27,562 bases of DNA from Gryganskiella cystojenkinii (lineage: Eukaryota; Mortierellomycota; Mortierellomycetes; Mortierellales; Mortierellaceae): NCBI GenBank assembly GCA_015852425.1, contig JAAAIG010000520.1, forward strand, positions 1 to 27,562. Direction: 5' to 3'. Under the pieces are notes generated by a model, which did no database searches, was not told the DNA's origin, and saw only the letters and a list, made by a program, of their open reading frames with translations. Both the position numbers and the translations under genes were made by a program. Every line of letters begins with the position of its first letter. Positions within the stretch are counted from its first letter, which is position 1. Below are positions 1 to 9,242 of this stretch, piece by piece.

Positions 1-229
1 GGGTGCCATCGAAAACGAGTCGATCGGGAGAGGTGCCATCCTTGGAGGTCTCGAGGTAGACGCAATTGTCAATTCCGCTGCAGGTTCCTCTGGTTGAGAA
101 GGTGCCTTCCTCTGGGATTACCCATTCGTTTGTTACGTAGTCAGAGATTTCACGGTTGGCGCAGTGTTGCGATAGGATGGGTTTCTGCTGGAAGGCGTTG
201 AAGGTGAGGGTCTTGAGCAAGGCAGACAT
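1..229 (-). CDS. 5' part of an unrecognised protein gene, cut by the window edge
   Basis: An ATG at 229-227 (minus strand) opens a reading frame that stays open for 76 codons to the left edge without a stop. The visible protein starts MSALLKTLTFNAF and continues with ordinary mixed composition, including four Cys at about residues 23, 53 and 58 and nearby, with no signal peptide and no membrane segment. I do not recognise the family. The frame is free of low-complexity sequence and its codons look like the neighbouring genes, which is why I call it coding although it is short and partial. It points away from the TMEM41-type gene in the sense that both are on the minus strand, head to tail, with about 470 bp between them. 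The 3' end, introns and full length lie outside the window. Confidence 0.65.
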   Translation of the reverse strand, partial: MSALLKTLTFNAFQQKPILSQHCANREISDYVTNEWVIPEEGTFSTRGTCSGIDNCVYLETSKDGTSPDRLVFDGT

Positions 230-698
230 GGCTATGCGTATAGAAGGGGGAGAGATAATGTGAGGATGTTTGTGTTTGTGGGAAAGTGAAGGGTGTGTTA
301 GGGTGAGAGGATAAGAAAAAAGAGATGGTGATTTTTATGTGTTTCTGCACAGCCCATACGGTGGTGGCAACACGATCGGAGCATTCGTTCGCCACCAAGG
401 TTTTCGAATGGTGGCCCCCACAGAAGATTTGGCAAACGAAACGGACGGACTCCAGCCACTGATCAGGGCGACAAAAATACTTTGCGTGGCAAGGTGCATA
501 TATTTTGTACTTTTAGACTTGGAATGAGAACCCTGTCATGATTCTTGACTTGTTCTCACGAGCTCAAACCGGGAATCACTCTCTTCCTTTTAATGCAGGT
601 ATTATAGATGATAATATTGCTTGAATCATGTTTTTTTCACTTTTTTATTTTTTCTTTATGTTTTTATTTTTGACGATCTCTAGATAAGGAATACGCTC
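230..698. other. Intergenic region between the left-edge gene and the TMEM41-type gene
   Basis: Upstream region of the left-edge minus-strand gene and 3' flank of the gene ending at 699. The short frames here (such as 150-398 minus and 339-527 plus) have no domain signal and cross the start of the left-edge gene in another frame. The part next to the start codon is CT-rich on the minus strand (240-330), as in other leaders of the window. The part at 630-675 is T-rich and holds two minus-strand polyadenylation-type hexamers. Confidence 0.5.
644..668 (-). terminator. Poly(A) signals for the TMEM41-type gene
   Basis: Two AATAAA hexamers on the minus strand (read as TTTATT at 644-649 and 663-668 on the plus strand) lie about 30 and 50 bases beyond the stop codon at 699, in a T-rich stretch. 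Position and sequence fit a eukaryotic polyadenylation signal; use of either one is inference. Confidence 0.5.
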
Positions 699-2793
699 TC
701 ACGTTGACGGTGGTTGATTTGCGCCAGCGTTTGTATGTGTTGCCGTCGCGGGTGTCACGGAAGAAAATGAAGAGCTCCGCCTGAAAAGCGTCTTGATATG
801 CTGGTTCTCGGGTGGGATAATCAACCCTGTAGGATCCAACGGCTCCATGATCGGATCGGATTCCTCCTCTGTGTTTCCTTGCTGTCTGTACCGACCTTCC
901 TCCAAGCTTCTGCCTCCGTCGCCTCCTTGGAGATCATCCTCTCGATTCTCGTCATCCTGATGGCCCAAGAGTCCGTCCCGTTCACCTTCTTGCTCATCAT
1001 CGTCAGGCAACAATCCAACCTTCTTGGCCTCGTATCTCGCCAACGCCCAACGAATCAGAACCGGCAACGCTGCCAGACAGGCGACCGCGCCCAACATCAA
1101 CACATTCTTGAGCGTAAAGACATTCACGCCTGAAGAGTGATCCTCGACAAGCTTTTCCAGAACCATCCCGGCTTGAACATGAACGACTGATGGCGCGGTG
1201 ACACCGATCAAGGTCCCGATAAAGAATTCTGGCCAGAGTGGGACATTCAGATGAGGGGAACAAATGTTGACGAACCAATTGGGTGGGAAGGGGGCAAGTC
1301 GAAGGAGAATAATATAGCTGATGAGGTTGTTGCGATGTTTGGCAAGTTGTCGGTTCCATTTCTCCATCCGATCGCCGAATTTCCGTTTGACGAGCTTGGA
1401 GAAGAAGAGACGCGAGAGGAGATAACAGTTGGTCGCACCTATGGCAGAGGCCTTGTTCGTGAAAAGAGTAGATAAAAAAACGATGTGTCATCTCATGTGT
1501 TAGCAGTTTATTACACAGTGACATGTGGCGCACGGGAAAAAAAATAAAACAGCGCGCAAAAAACAGCCTTTCGCATGATGGGGGTTGAGATTGAAAAATG
1601 AAGGGTGGTGTGGGAAGAATTCTTGGACAGTTTACTTTCTGGCGTTCAATTTTTTTTTTTAACACTCACCAGAGAGACCATGATCAGGGCGACCCAGAAC
1701 TTAAACAAAGCTCCTCCTAAGATACTGAGCCACATGCTTCCTGGTACCGAGAACGTCTGCAAGCTATTCCGTAGATTTCAAAATAATGAAAGAGAAGGAA
1801 AGCAGTCTTGTTAGTGTGTGTGCCTGTGACCAGTTATTTTTTACTTTTCAGTAGAGTTCATTCACGGCAATTATTTTTCGCGAGTGGTGGACGGGGATCG
1901 CGCACGCACAACAAAAGTTGCCTCCCATCATGATGTCAAAGGCGAAAGGTAAAAAAATCAGCAGCTAAAAAAAAATGAGCCCAAAGTGAAAAGAAGAAGA
2001 AAGGATGTGCGAGCCAAGAGAAATGGCTGAGCGGGTTGATCATTGCGCAACACACGAAACGGAGTGAGAGGGCTCTGTTGAAGGAGTGGATCTCGACGAT
2101 ATCATGACGAAAAAGTCTGGAGTGGCCAACTTACTAGAGGTAAACGGTCAGGAAACCAAACAGGACCCGGAAGTAATGCTTATCGACAGAGTCGGCCAAG
2201 ATTTTGCGTAAAGCCTCTAGATCCTCTAAAGAATGAGGGAAATGCAGATCCTTGCGTTGCTCCCTAACAAGAGCACAAAGGAGAGGGTATCAAATGATGA
2301 GTCTTCAACTTGTCCACGTTTTTTTATTTTTTCTTTTGTTCGGACAAAAATCGTCTGATCGGATCATTTGATAAACAAAAGGATCCTTTTTCTTCCAAGA
2401 CGAAGCCTTTCTTCCCCTTGCAATACTGAACAATTGTCCAACGTAAAACACTTACTCATCCACGCTCGGGAGGGTATAATTGAGGACAACGATGAGGAAA
2501 ATAGTTCCCAGTGCGAGGATCAAGAAGAACTTGCCCAGACCCTGGAAGAACTGGACCAATGACCGATACCAGCCACGCCATCCTTTTACGGGTTTTGTTG
2601 CAGAAGCATCGAGCTCGCCTTCGTCTGGATCTCCGGTCCCGTCGTCATCGTAATCGATCCCACTGTCGTGGTCGCTCCCTGTTTGTGTTGTTGTAATATG
2701 TTGATGATGATGATGATTCTGTGGTTGGTTTGGTTGCTGTTGTTGCAACCCTGGTGGAATCTGACGTTGTTGTGGGTCGGTAGCAGTGTTCAT
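699..2793 (-). CDS. TMEM41-like VTT-domain membrane protein (4 exons)
   Basis: Exons on the minus strand: 2793-2456, 2263-2135, 1763-1670 and 1451-699, giving 437 residues with all phases consistent and GT-AG borders (GTAAGT, GTAAGT, GTGAGT donors). Residues 1-70 are a Gln/His/Asp-rich cytosolic tail; a membrane helix lies at about 86-105. The VTT (SNARE-associated/DedA) domain covers about 135-310 and shows the family features: a VPG turn with a following ILGGALF block (exon 3), IGATNCYLLS, the RLAPFPPNWFVNI segment, and FIGTLIGVTAPS. A last helix is at about 320-340, then an acidic tail rich in Asp/Glu. TMEM41B proteins are ER phospholipid scramblases needed for autophagosome and lipid-droplet biology; that role is family knowledge. 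The TMEM41 subfamily fits better than TVP38 because of the PNWF.NI and GVTAPS segments. The start at 2793 is the first in-frame ATG after a CT-rich leader; an in-frame ATG at 3030 would add 79 unconvincing residues. Confidence 0.9.
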
Positions 2794-3261
2794 GGCGTTT
2801 TGAATGTGTACGTGTAAGGGCGTCTCTCTTATTATCCTTTGGTTGTCTTTCTGTCTATGTTGTAATTGTAGTTGTTGGTTCGAAAGACAAAGGCGAAAAA
2901 GAGCGAATGCAATGAGAAGAGCTGGAGAAAGAGAGAATGAATGAAAAGAATGCAAAAGAAAAAAAGAGACAAATGCATGCAAACCGTCCTCGAGAGAGAT
3001 AGCGAAGGGATGTCTCAGCCAATGGGGCATCGCGGTAGTTGGGCTGTTCAGGTGACTGCTCTTTACTCTCCATTGCCTGTTTCAAAAAAGAAAAATGGAT
3101 CTCCAGTCCAACTCTCCCCAGACCAAACACTTTTTGCAAACCATGTGGTGTTGGGACCAATGACATCACATGAGCAGTAGATAACGGTGTGGGGGTCCTT
3201 ACATATTTTACTATTAACTTCTTGGTATTTTTTACATAGGAGGAAGGCAGGTTTTCCAGGG
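2794..3261. other. Intergenic region upstream of the TMEM41-type gene
   Basis: Promoter and leader of the minus-strand gene starting at 2793, and 3' flank of the RING gene ending at 3262. The section 2890-2970 is purine-rich on the plus strand, so CT-rich in the leader of the TMEM41-type gene. Open frames here (2855-3268 minus, 2941-3180 plus) look like chance: low complexity and no recognisable domain. I see no RNA gene or repeat. Confidence 0.5.
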
Positions 3262-5318
3262 TCACCACTCCGCCATCATATCTGGGAGATTATCCAGCAT
3301 TTCCGCCAAGTCGACCACTCGTGCTTGTAGACTGCGCACAAACCAGCCCCGTGTCCACGCCGCCGCTGCCATCGGTGCTGCTTCTCTCTCGTTTTCCAGT
3401 TGATCATCGTTGACGTTTCTGTCGTTATTACTGTACACGTTGTTACTGTTGTTGTTGTTGTTGTTGCTGTTGTTGCTGTTACGGGTCCCATTATGCAATT
3501 GTTGTTGTTGATGATGATTACCATCAAGTGGCTGAGATAGCTGATGTTGTTGCCGTCGCAAGATCAGTTGTCGTAGTCGCTCCTGTTGCTCTTGTTCCTC
3601 TTGCATCCGTCGTTGCATCACAATCGCTCGAGCCTCATGATCCGGATCCATGACCGCAACGACCAAAGCCCAACAGACCATATAACAGATCGCAGCACCG
3701 ATCAGACACGAGATCTTGGACCACATTGTCTCGACCTTTCCAAGAATAAATCCCAAAAAACAAAGCGCCACCGTGAACGGCATCGCGTAGAGCATCAACC
3801 AGGTTGAGGTCCGGAGACAGATCCCATCCGGTGAGGTCTGGATGGTGCCCGCACTTGGTCCACGACCCAGCGTTGTCTCAAAGAGCGAAGGCATCATCGA
3901 GAGGACCGTGCCACTGGTTGGGTGCTCATGCTGCGTAAGCGGAATGGAGTTTATCATGTGCTGTTCGCCGCTACCGCCCACGCTGCGCTGCTGCGGTTGT
4001 TGATGTTGATGTTGTTGTTGTTGGTAAGATGGCCCAAAGTGCGATGTGCCGCCCCATAGAGAAGATGAGGGCTTGGCATCGTCTGCGGACTCCAGACTCA
4101 TAAACGGTTGATCCTTGTGGAGATATCGACAGAGGGGACAGACCATCTCCTTTCCCATCGCAAAGGCCATTCTAGATGACGAGAGAAAAAGCGAGGAAGG
4201 GGGAAGGGGAAGAGGGGGTGCAGGTTAGCGTTTCCTGCACTGTCTCATTTTAAAGTGGTCAACGGAAAAATAATCGCAATTCAAAAAAATAATCAGGTTG
4301 AAAAAACAGACTTACGAAATGCAAGAAAGGTGGAACTCGTGGCGACAAGCCAGAGTGGCCTTTGCGTGCTTCCGTGGTAGAATGTTATCCAGGCAGATCG
4401 CACAGTCTTGTTCCTCTTCAGCTTCGTCTTTAATCGTCGTGTCTGAGATGGGTGACGACAAAGGTTTTGGTAGTGACTGGAGATCATCCTCAGCAGAGTT
4501 TGCTTCCGCGGACGGGCCACATTGTTCCTCCTGTTCAATTCCATCTGTCCCGTGAGCAGTGACTGAGCACGATGACGAAGAAGTGGACGATGATGAAATA
4601 TTCCCTGCGGAGGAGGAGGAGAAAACTGAGAGTGAGAATGAGCCCAAATCAGGATCTGGAAAAAACAAATTCGAGCTTGAACACAATGCCGTTGGCGTTG
4701 CGGCCAGTTCGACCCTGGAGTTGTTGTCTCTTCGAGTAACGATTGACAAGGCGTTGGCCATCCTTAGAGATCCATTGTTACCTTCGTTTTCAGCACTTCT
4801 CCATCCGTGACCATGGATCCTTTGAGAAAAAGAGGAAAGACGATGGTCGGGATCAGAAACTGTTTCTGGTTCGGATCTGGATTGAGCTGCAGGTGTAGAC
4901 GTCCATACTGGATTGGCGCTCGGTACATCAAGATGGCGACGATCTCCTTGGACTGATTGAAAAGATCGCTGTCGTGGCTGCACAAGGAAGGAAGAAGAGT
5001 TGAAACTGTGAGTGGGAGTAGTACACACACAACGGACCGTTGGAGTCGTGTGTTTCCCAGGGGTGGGGAACGCGAGTTTGTTGTTGTTTTTACCTCATCC
5101 TCGGACAAGTCCAGCGCGGCTGTTGCTGTTGTGCTCGGAAATGAATGGTCGCTCGCATGCAAAAAAGTAGTTGAGGACCATAGAAAGCTCGTTGCTGTTG
5201 AGGTGGTCGCGGAAGACGAGGAGGTGACTGACAAGAACGAATGAGAGGATGAGGGAGAAGAAGAAAAAGAAGAAGAAGAAGGGATTCTTCTCCTGCGTCT
5301 CCGAGATCGGAAGGACAT
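3262..5318 (-). CDS. RING-H2 zinc-finger protein with two transmembrane helices (3 exons)
   Basis: Exons on the minus strand: 5318-5094, 4977-4316 and 4171-3262, giving 598 residues. The first intron (GTAAAA...TGCAG) is phase 0, the second (GTAAGT...CTAG) splits a Ser codon inside the RING. The N-terminus has an Arg run (residues 5-11) followed by a long Ser/Thr tract. The RING-H2 finger spans about 267-310: C267, C270, C286, H288, H291, C294, C307, C310, which is the complete C3H2C3 set of an E3 ubiquitin ligase. Two hydrophobic segments follow at about 419-441 and 449-470, then a Gln/Arg-rich stretch and an Asn run (plus-strand codons near 3440-3480). The RING before two helices suggests a membrane-bound ligase with the finger in the cytosol; substrate unknown. 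An in-frame ATG at 5354 would add 12 residues. A competing open frame across 4764-4980 is a shadow: only the splice at 5093/4978 joins the N-terminal exon to the RING frame. Confidence 0.85.
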
Positions 5319-6703
5319 AATATAAGAAGGAGTGAGTAGCTCGACGCCGTTCATGGGTTGTCGCAAAACGTTGTCAACTGAGAAACAGGCCGGAGAAATG
5401 AGAAACGCGCAACGCGAGTTGAATGTGAGGACTGTTAAATGAAAGAAGAATAAGGCCTGAAATGAGAATGGAGAATGGAGAATGAATGAGAGTGAATAGA
5501 ATGAAGAGAAAAAGAAGACAGAAGGGGAAAAGTAAAGAGAAGGGTGGGAGGGTAGAGAGGGGTGATGCAGCAATTATGCGATGTATGTCCGAGAAAGGGA
5601 GAGACAAATGCGGCACACCTGATGGGCGCGTGCGGTGCAGTGTACTTCGTTTCGGTGGGTTTCTGACTGTTTTTGTGTTGTTTGTTGTCAAGTCAGCTAT
5701 TTCTCTTTTTTTCAAAAACTACTCTCCACAAACATACATCGACCACGCACCCTGACCCCTCCCTTTTCTTTTTTGCCCCCCATGCACACTCGCCGTGTTG
5801 CTCACACGAGACTCATTACACTCAGCAGACAGAAAAGTACCCGAACAAACAGCAAAGCAAACTTATTGTTGAGCATGCCACCAGAATTGCCACTCTCGTC
5901 CCTAGGACCATCCTTGTACAGAAATAAGGTAGCAAGCAGTAATAAGCTTCTTGGTTGATCTGACCATGAAGAGTGAGTAAAAGGATTGGTTTATCACTCA
6001 TCACCGATCTATCCCACTGGGCAAGTTGGTTCTCGGAATTTGGCGCAATTTGACATTTGTGAAACTGGATCTGTTACTCTTGGTCACGCAGACCTTTGAT
6101 CGTGTTTGTCAGACAAAGCCGGGAATCCTTAATCTCGATCTCTGAGCACTCCATGTACACATCCGAAAACGACTCCTGTGGTTGAAGAATACGATCGAAA
6201 GACCACTGCAAAAAAAAAACGCGTTCAAAACGCGATGCCTCCCTAAAAATACGCTTCTGTCTCTTATCGACTTTCATCATAGTTTTGTCGTAGTCACTTT
6301 GTTCGCTGATTTGCAAAGGTCATCTTGCAGAGGCATGGAAATAGGTCTGGAGCCTGTTTACGGGATGTATGGGCGCAGCTCTCATATCTCTTTCCAGGAT
6401 TTTATTTTGGATCCTGTCACTTTGCCCACCAAGCCCCATCCCTCAAGAGTGTGAACTTTTTTTTTCAGGTGACTTGGGACTAGACCATACACTGCGCGCC
6501 AATTTCTTTTTTCTTTTTTTTTGAAGGGGAGGGAGAGACTCGTCGATCGAAAGTGTCCCTCCTCCTTAATTCTTCTGCTCAAACTCTTACTTTCTCTTTC
6601 GATACCTCATCTCCTTCCCTCTTTCTTGCTCATTCAACAACTTTACATTCTCGCATTTACTCATTCCTCGTTCTATCAAATTGCATTCCAACCTGGGCTC
6701 ATC
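5319..6703. other. Divergent intergenic region between the RING and F-box genes
   Basis: This 1.4 kb stretch holds the upstream regions of both the minus-strand RING gene and the plus-strand F-box gene. Near the RING gene (5230-5560) it is purine-rich on the plus strand, so CT-rich in that gene's leader. Next to the F-box start (6555-6660) it is CT-rich on the plus strand. Between them, 6078-6205 on the minus strand looks like an isolated exon (listed separately). Several short frames of 60-110 codons exist but none shows a domain. Confidence 0.5.
6078..6205 (-). other. Exon-like fragment with a weak kinesin-motor resemblance
   Basis: On the minus strand a strong acceptor (ten T followed by GCAG, AG at 6207-6206) leads into a 128-base open stretch that ends at a possible donor (AAGA, then GTAACA at 6077). 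It encodes WSFDRILQPQESFSDVY and further residues up to GLRDQE. The FDR...P...DVY pattern is reminiscent of the segment before the P-loop in kinesin motors, but the following residues do not continue the motor and there is no P-loop nearby. It could be a decayed gene piece, a 5' exon of the RING gene, or chance. Confidence 0.25.
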
Positions 6704-8914
6704 ATGTACCAACAGGAACAAATATCCAACAGGTCCTTTGCCCACCGGGTCCTCTCCCTTCCAGAACTCTTGCTCTGGATAGCCGAGTCCTTGGACCAAC
6801 TCGACATCACAAACTGTCTCCGAGTCTCGTCTACCTGGCATGCAGTCCTCCAACCTCTTGTCTGGAGAATCATCGTCCTCGAGAACCCATCGCAGGACAC
6901 ATATCCTCAATCCCATAACCGCCCCTCAACTCTTTCTTCTCCCTCTCCCTCTCCTTTTTTTCCAAGTTCAGTCGTCCATCCTTCTGGTGCAGGATATGTC
7001 ACTTCTTTTCCAGTTCAGGCCTTGGTCAATCATGCCAGTCAAATCCGCTCGTTCATACAGCACATCCCGTTCCTGGAAGACCTCTTTGGAGACACAGGTC
7101 GCTTGCTCCAATTTAGAACCTTGGCTCACTTTGAAACCTTGACCCTCTCTCCAGAAATGGTCACAATCTTGAAAAACGAGGCCGTGCGAAAAACTCTAAA
7201 ATCCTTGGTCTGTCAATCCATGATCTACCCACCTGCCATGCTCAGAGATGTTATGACCGGGTTTGGACTTGGGGATGGCGGACTCGGAATGGCTGTCTTT
7301 GGTGGTGGTGATGGCAATGGTGTCGGTTTCGAAATTGGTGGAGCAGCTACACCAGCGCCACCGCCGCCGCTGCCACAGAGTGACGGGACAGGGGACGAAT
7401 CCGCTCTTGATCGTCATAAGACTCTCGTAAGTAACTTTTGGACATCTCTAAAGGATATCCCAAACCTGCGATCACTTGAGCTCCACTGTGCATCCCTTGA
7501 AGCCACAGAGCTGGAGATATTCCTCGCGGTCCTGAAACGGCTCGAACGGTTCGATTTACATCATACCCGAGAGGAACACTTTGTACTCTTCTCCCGAACC
7601 TGGGCCAATGATCAAGCGGCCGCAACCTCTGTGACTTTGGCAGAAGAGGGGATTGACATGATCACGATAGCCTTCGATACCGTCCAGAGAACTCTACCAG
7701 GAGCCATCCTTGATCCGGTCGCAGAGGTGGACCTCACACAAGACAACAAGACCGGGTATTGGACTTGTCCTCGCTTAAAGTCCCTGGCCCTACGTTCCAA
7801 TACCTGTGAGGTCCCGATCCAATTCGAGATGGTCAAACATTTCCCAAACCTGACAGACTTCTCCTGGCTTTCGGACCGAAACACAAAGCTCCGATTTCTC
7901 GAAAACCTGTTTTATACGCCCACGTCGCAATCTCAGGGATATACTAGAAAGATCAACCGATATCTTCAACATCTCGACGTCTCGGACTCGGATCTCGGGG
8001 ACGTGACTCTGTCCGCTATCCTGAACAACCTCCCGCACCTGCGACATCTTTCAGTTGCACAAACCAAATTTGGGGAACAATCCGCAAAGAGCCTAATCGA
8101 GCGGGAGAAAGAAAGATGGTCGACGGACAACGCCCTCGTGAGAACTGCAGCATTGGAGGTCTTGGATTTGAGGCATTGCCATGAGGTCTCGAGTAGGACG
8201 ATCCAGGCCATGCTCGAAACTTTTACAGAGATGAGAGACTTCAAGGCCTCTCATTTGAGTGTCCGAGATATGGTCGATCTCGTTTCCGGCATGGATGACC
8301 CAGACGGCGGTCAAAACACTTTTCACTCACGTTCCTGGGTATGTCTCCAGATCGAGTTCCTAGAACTCACCATCCGTGACATGGCCGTCGCACTCGCCTT
8401 GCCGTCACCAGTGCCACCTCATCCCGACGCGGACAACGACGATAAAGTCCGTCCTGCACAAAGTCCCAGAGGCGACCCCGTTAACGCTTATCCGGCCTCC
8501 TCTTCTGCCGCTCGAGACCGAGCCCGCAAAGTCGTTTATAATCAACTCTCAAAGCTCACTCGATTGAAACGTCTCTGTCTGGGTGAATACCTGTACACTA
8601 GACACGCAGAGGTCTCGGCCACAGCCTCTGGCCGACATATCCACCAGGTGGTCTGTCAAGATCCGGTCATCGACCTCACCTTGGACCACGAACTCGCGAC
8701 CCTAGAAACTCTGGTGTTATTGGAAGAACTTCACGTTGGATCCGCGAAACCTCAGATGCAACTTGAAGATGTCCAATGGATAGTTCAAGCTTGGCCGAAA
8801 CTGAGGAGAATCCGAGGTCGCCTCTGTCCAGCAAATCGTGAGGACGTTGTGCTGGGTTACCTTAGAAGCCATCATCCCAATGTACGGATAGCATTAGACA
8901 CCCCATTTCATTGA
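6704..8914 (+). CDS. F-box and leucine-rich-repeat-like protein, intronless
   Basis: A single open frame of 736 codons. I chose the ATG at 6704 because the F-box follows directly and the 61 open codons upstream are a CT-rich leader with no protein-like pattern. The F-box is at about residues 18-57 (LSLPELLLWIAESL, then CLRVSSTWHAVL and PLVWR), the region that binds Skp1 in SCF ubiquitin ligases. After a Ser/Pro linker and a Gly-rich insert near residues 180-225, irregular leucine-rich repeats run to the C-terminus (for example NLRSLELHC, RLKSLALRS, YLQHLDVSDSDLGDVTL, ALEVLDLRHC, RLKRLCLGEY). The probable job is substrate choice for an SCF ligase; the substrate is unknown. Fungi of this kind often have large F-box/LRR families. 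A GTAAGT at about 7428 lies inside the frame but no intron is needed there. The gene converges with the Spt23/Mga2-like gene on the other strand. Confidence 0.88.
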   Translation: MYQQEQISNRSFAHRVLSLPELLLWIAESLDQLDITNCLRVSSTWHAVLQPLVWRIIVLENPSQDTYPQSHNRPSTLSSPSPSPFFPSSVVHPSGAGYVTSFPVQALVNHASQIRSFIQHIPFLEDLFGDTGRLLQFRTLAHFETLTLSPEMVTILKNEAVRKTLKSLVCQSMIYPPAMLRDVMTGFGLGDGGLGMAVFGGGDGNGVGFEIGGAATPAPPPPLPQSDGTGDESALDRHKTLVSNFWTSLKDIPNLRSLELHCASLEATELEIFLAVLKRLERFDLHHTREEHFVLFSRTWANDQAAATSVTLAEEGIDMITIAFDTVQRTLPGAILDPVAEVDLTQDNKTGYWTCPRLKSLALRSNTCEVPIQFEMVKHFPNLTDFSWLSDRNTKLRFLENLFYTPTSQSQGYTRKINRYLQHLDVSDSDLGDVTLSAILNNLPHLRHLSVAQTKFGEQSAKSLIEREKERWSTDNALVRTAALEVLDLRHCHEVSSRTIQAMLETFTEMRDFKASHLSVRDMVDLVSGMDDPDGGQNTFHSRSWVCLQIEFLELTIRDMAVALALPSPVPPHPDADNDDKVRPAQSPRGDPVNAYPASSSAARDRARKVVYNQLSKLTRLKRLCLGEYLYTRHAEVSATASGRHIHQVVCQDPVIDLTLDHELATLETLVLLEELHVGSAKPQMQLEDVQWIVQAWPKLRRIRGRLCPANREDVVLGYLRSHHPNVRIALDTPFH

Positions 8915-9242
8915 AATACAAAACACAACAAGGGCTTATTTACATTAAAACCTCTTTGGAAATTTTATTGTTGAACTGAAAAACAAAAAACTTTGATAAA
9001 GCAGAAAAACGTTATGTTACAAGAGAACAGAAAAAAGGGGACATAAAAAAGCAAATAGGAACAAAGATGACGCCGAATCATCAAAAGGAAGTGAGAAAAC
9101 TCGAAAACTAATCTACAATTCTAGAAAAGAAACAATAAAGGAACGAAAGGACAGCAGAGGGGAAGGACGAATATATGTACAAAGAAGAATTAAAAGTAGT
9201 GGGGTATAAACAAAGAGGTTTCTGCTCATGGCATCAGACCCT
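8915..9242. other. Shared 3' region of two convergent genes
   Basis: AT-rich stretch between the stop codons of the F-box gene (8914, plus) and the Spt23/Mga2-like gene (9243, minus). It holds ATTAAA at 8944-8949 on the plus strand, 30 bases after the F-box stop. On the minus strand AATAAA is at 8969-8964, about 275 bases after the other stop. If both are used, the two messages overlap at their 3' ends. No further gene is visible. Confidence 0.5.
8944..8949 (+). terminator. Possible poly(A) signal of the F-box gene
   Basis: ATTAAA, the common variant of AATAAA, 30 bases downstream of the stop codon in AT-rich sequence. Inferred from position only. Confidence 0.4.

Noticed and set aside
2020..2095. 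tRNA-like start (ATGGCTGAGCGGGTT)
   Set aside because: It resembles the D-arm side of a Leu/Ser tRNA, but I find no matching T-arm, anticodon arm or acceptor pairing. It lies within an intron of the TMEM41-type gene.
4764..4980. Long minus-strand frame (protein-like, ending ...VLKTKVTMDL) overlapping the RING gene
   Set aside because: It is open, but the GTAAAA/TGCAG intron at 5093-4978 shifts the N-terminal exon into the other frame, which leads without break into the complete RING finger. No phase-compatible splice joins this frame to the RING.
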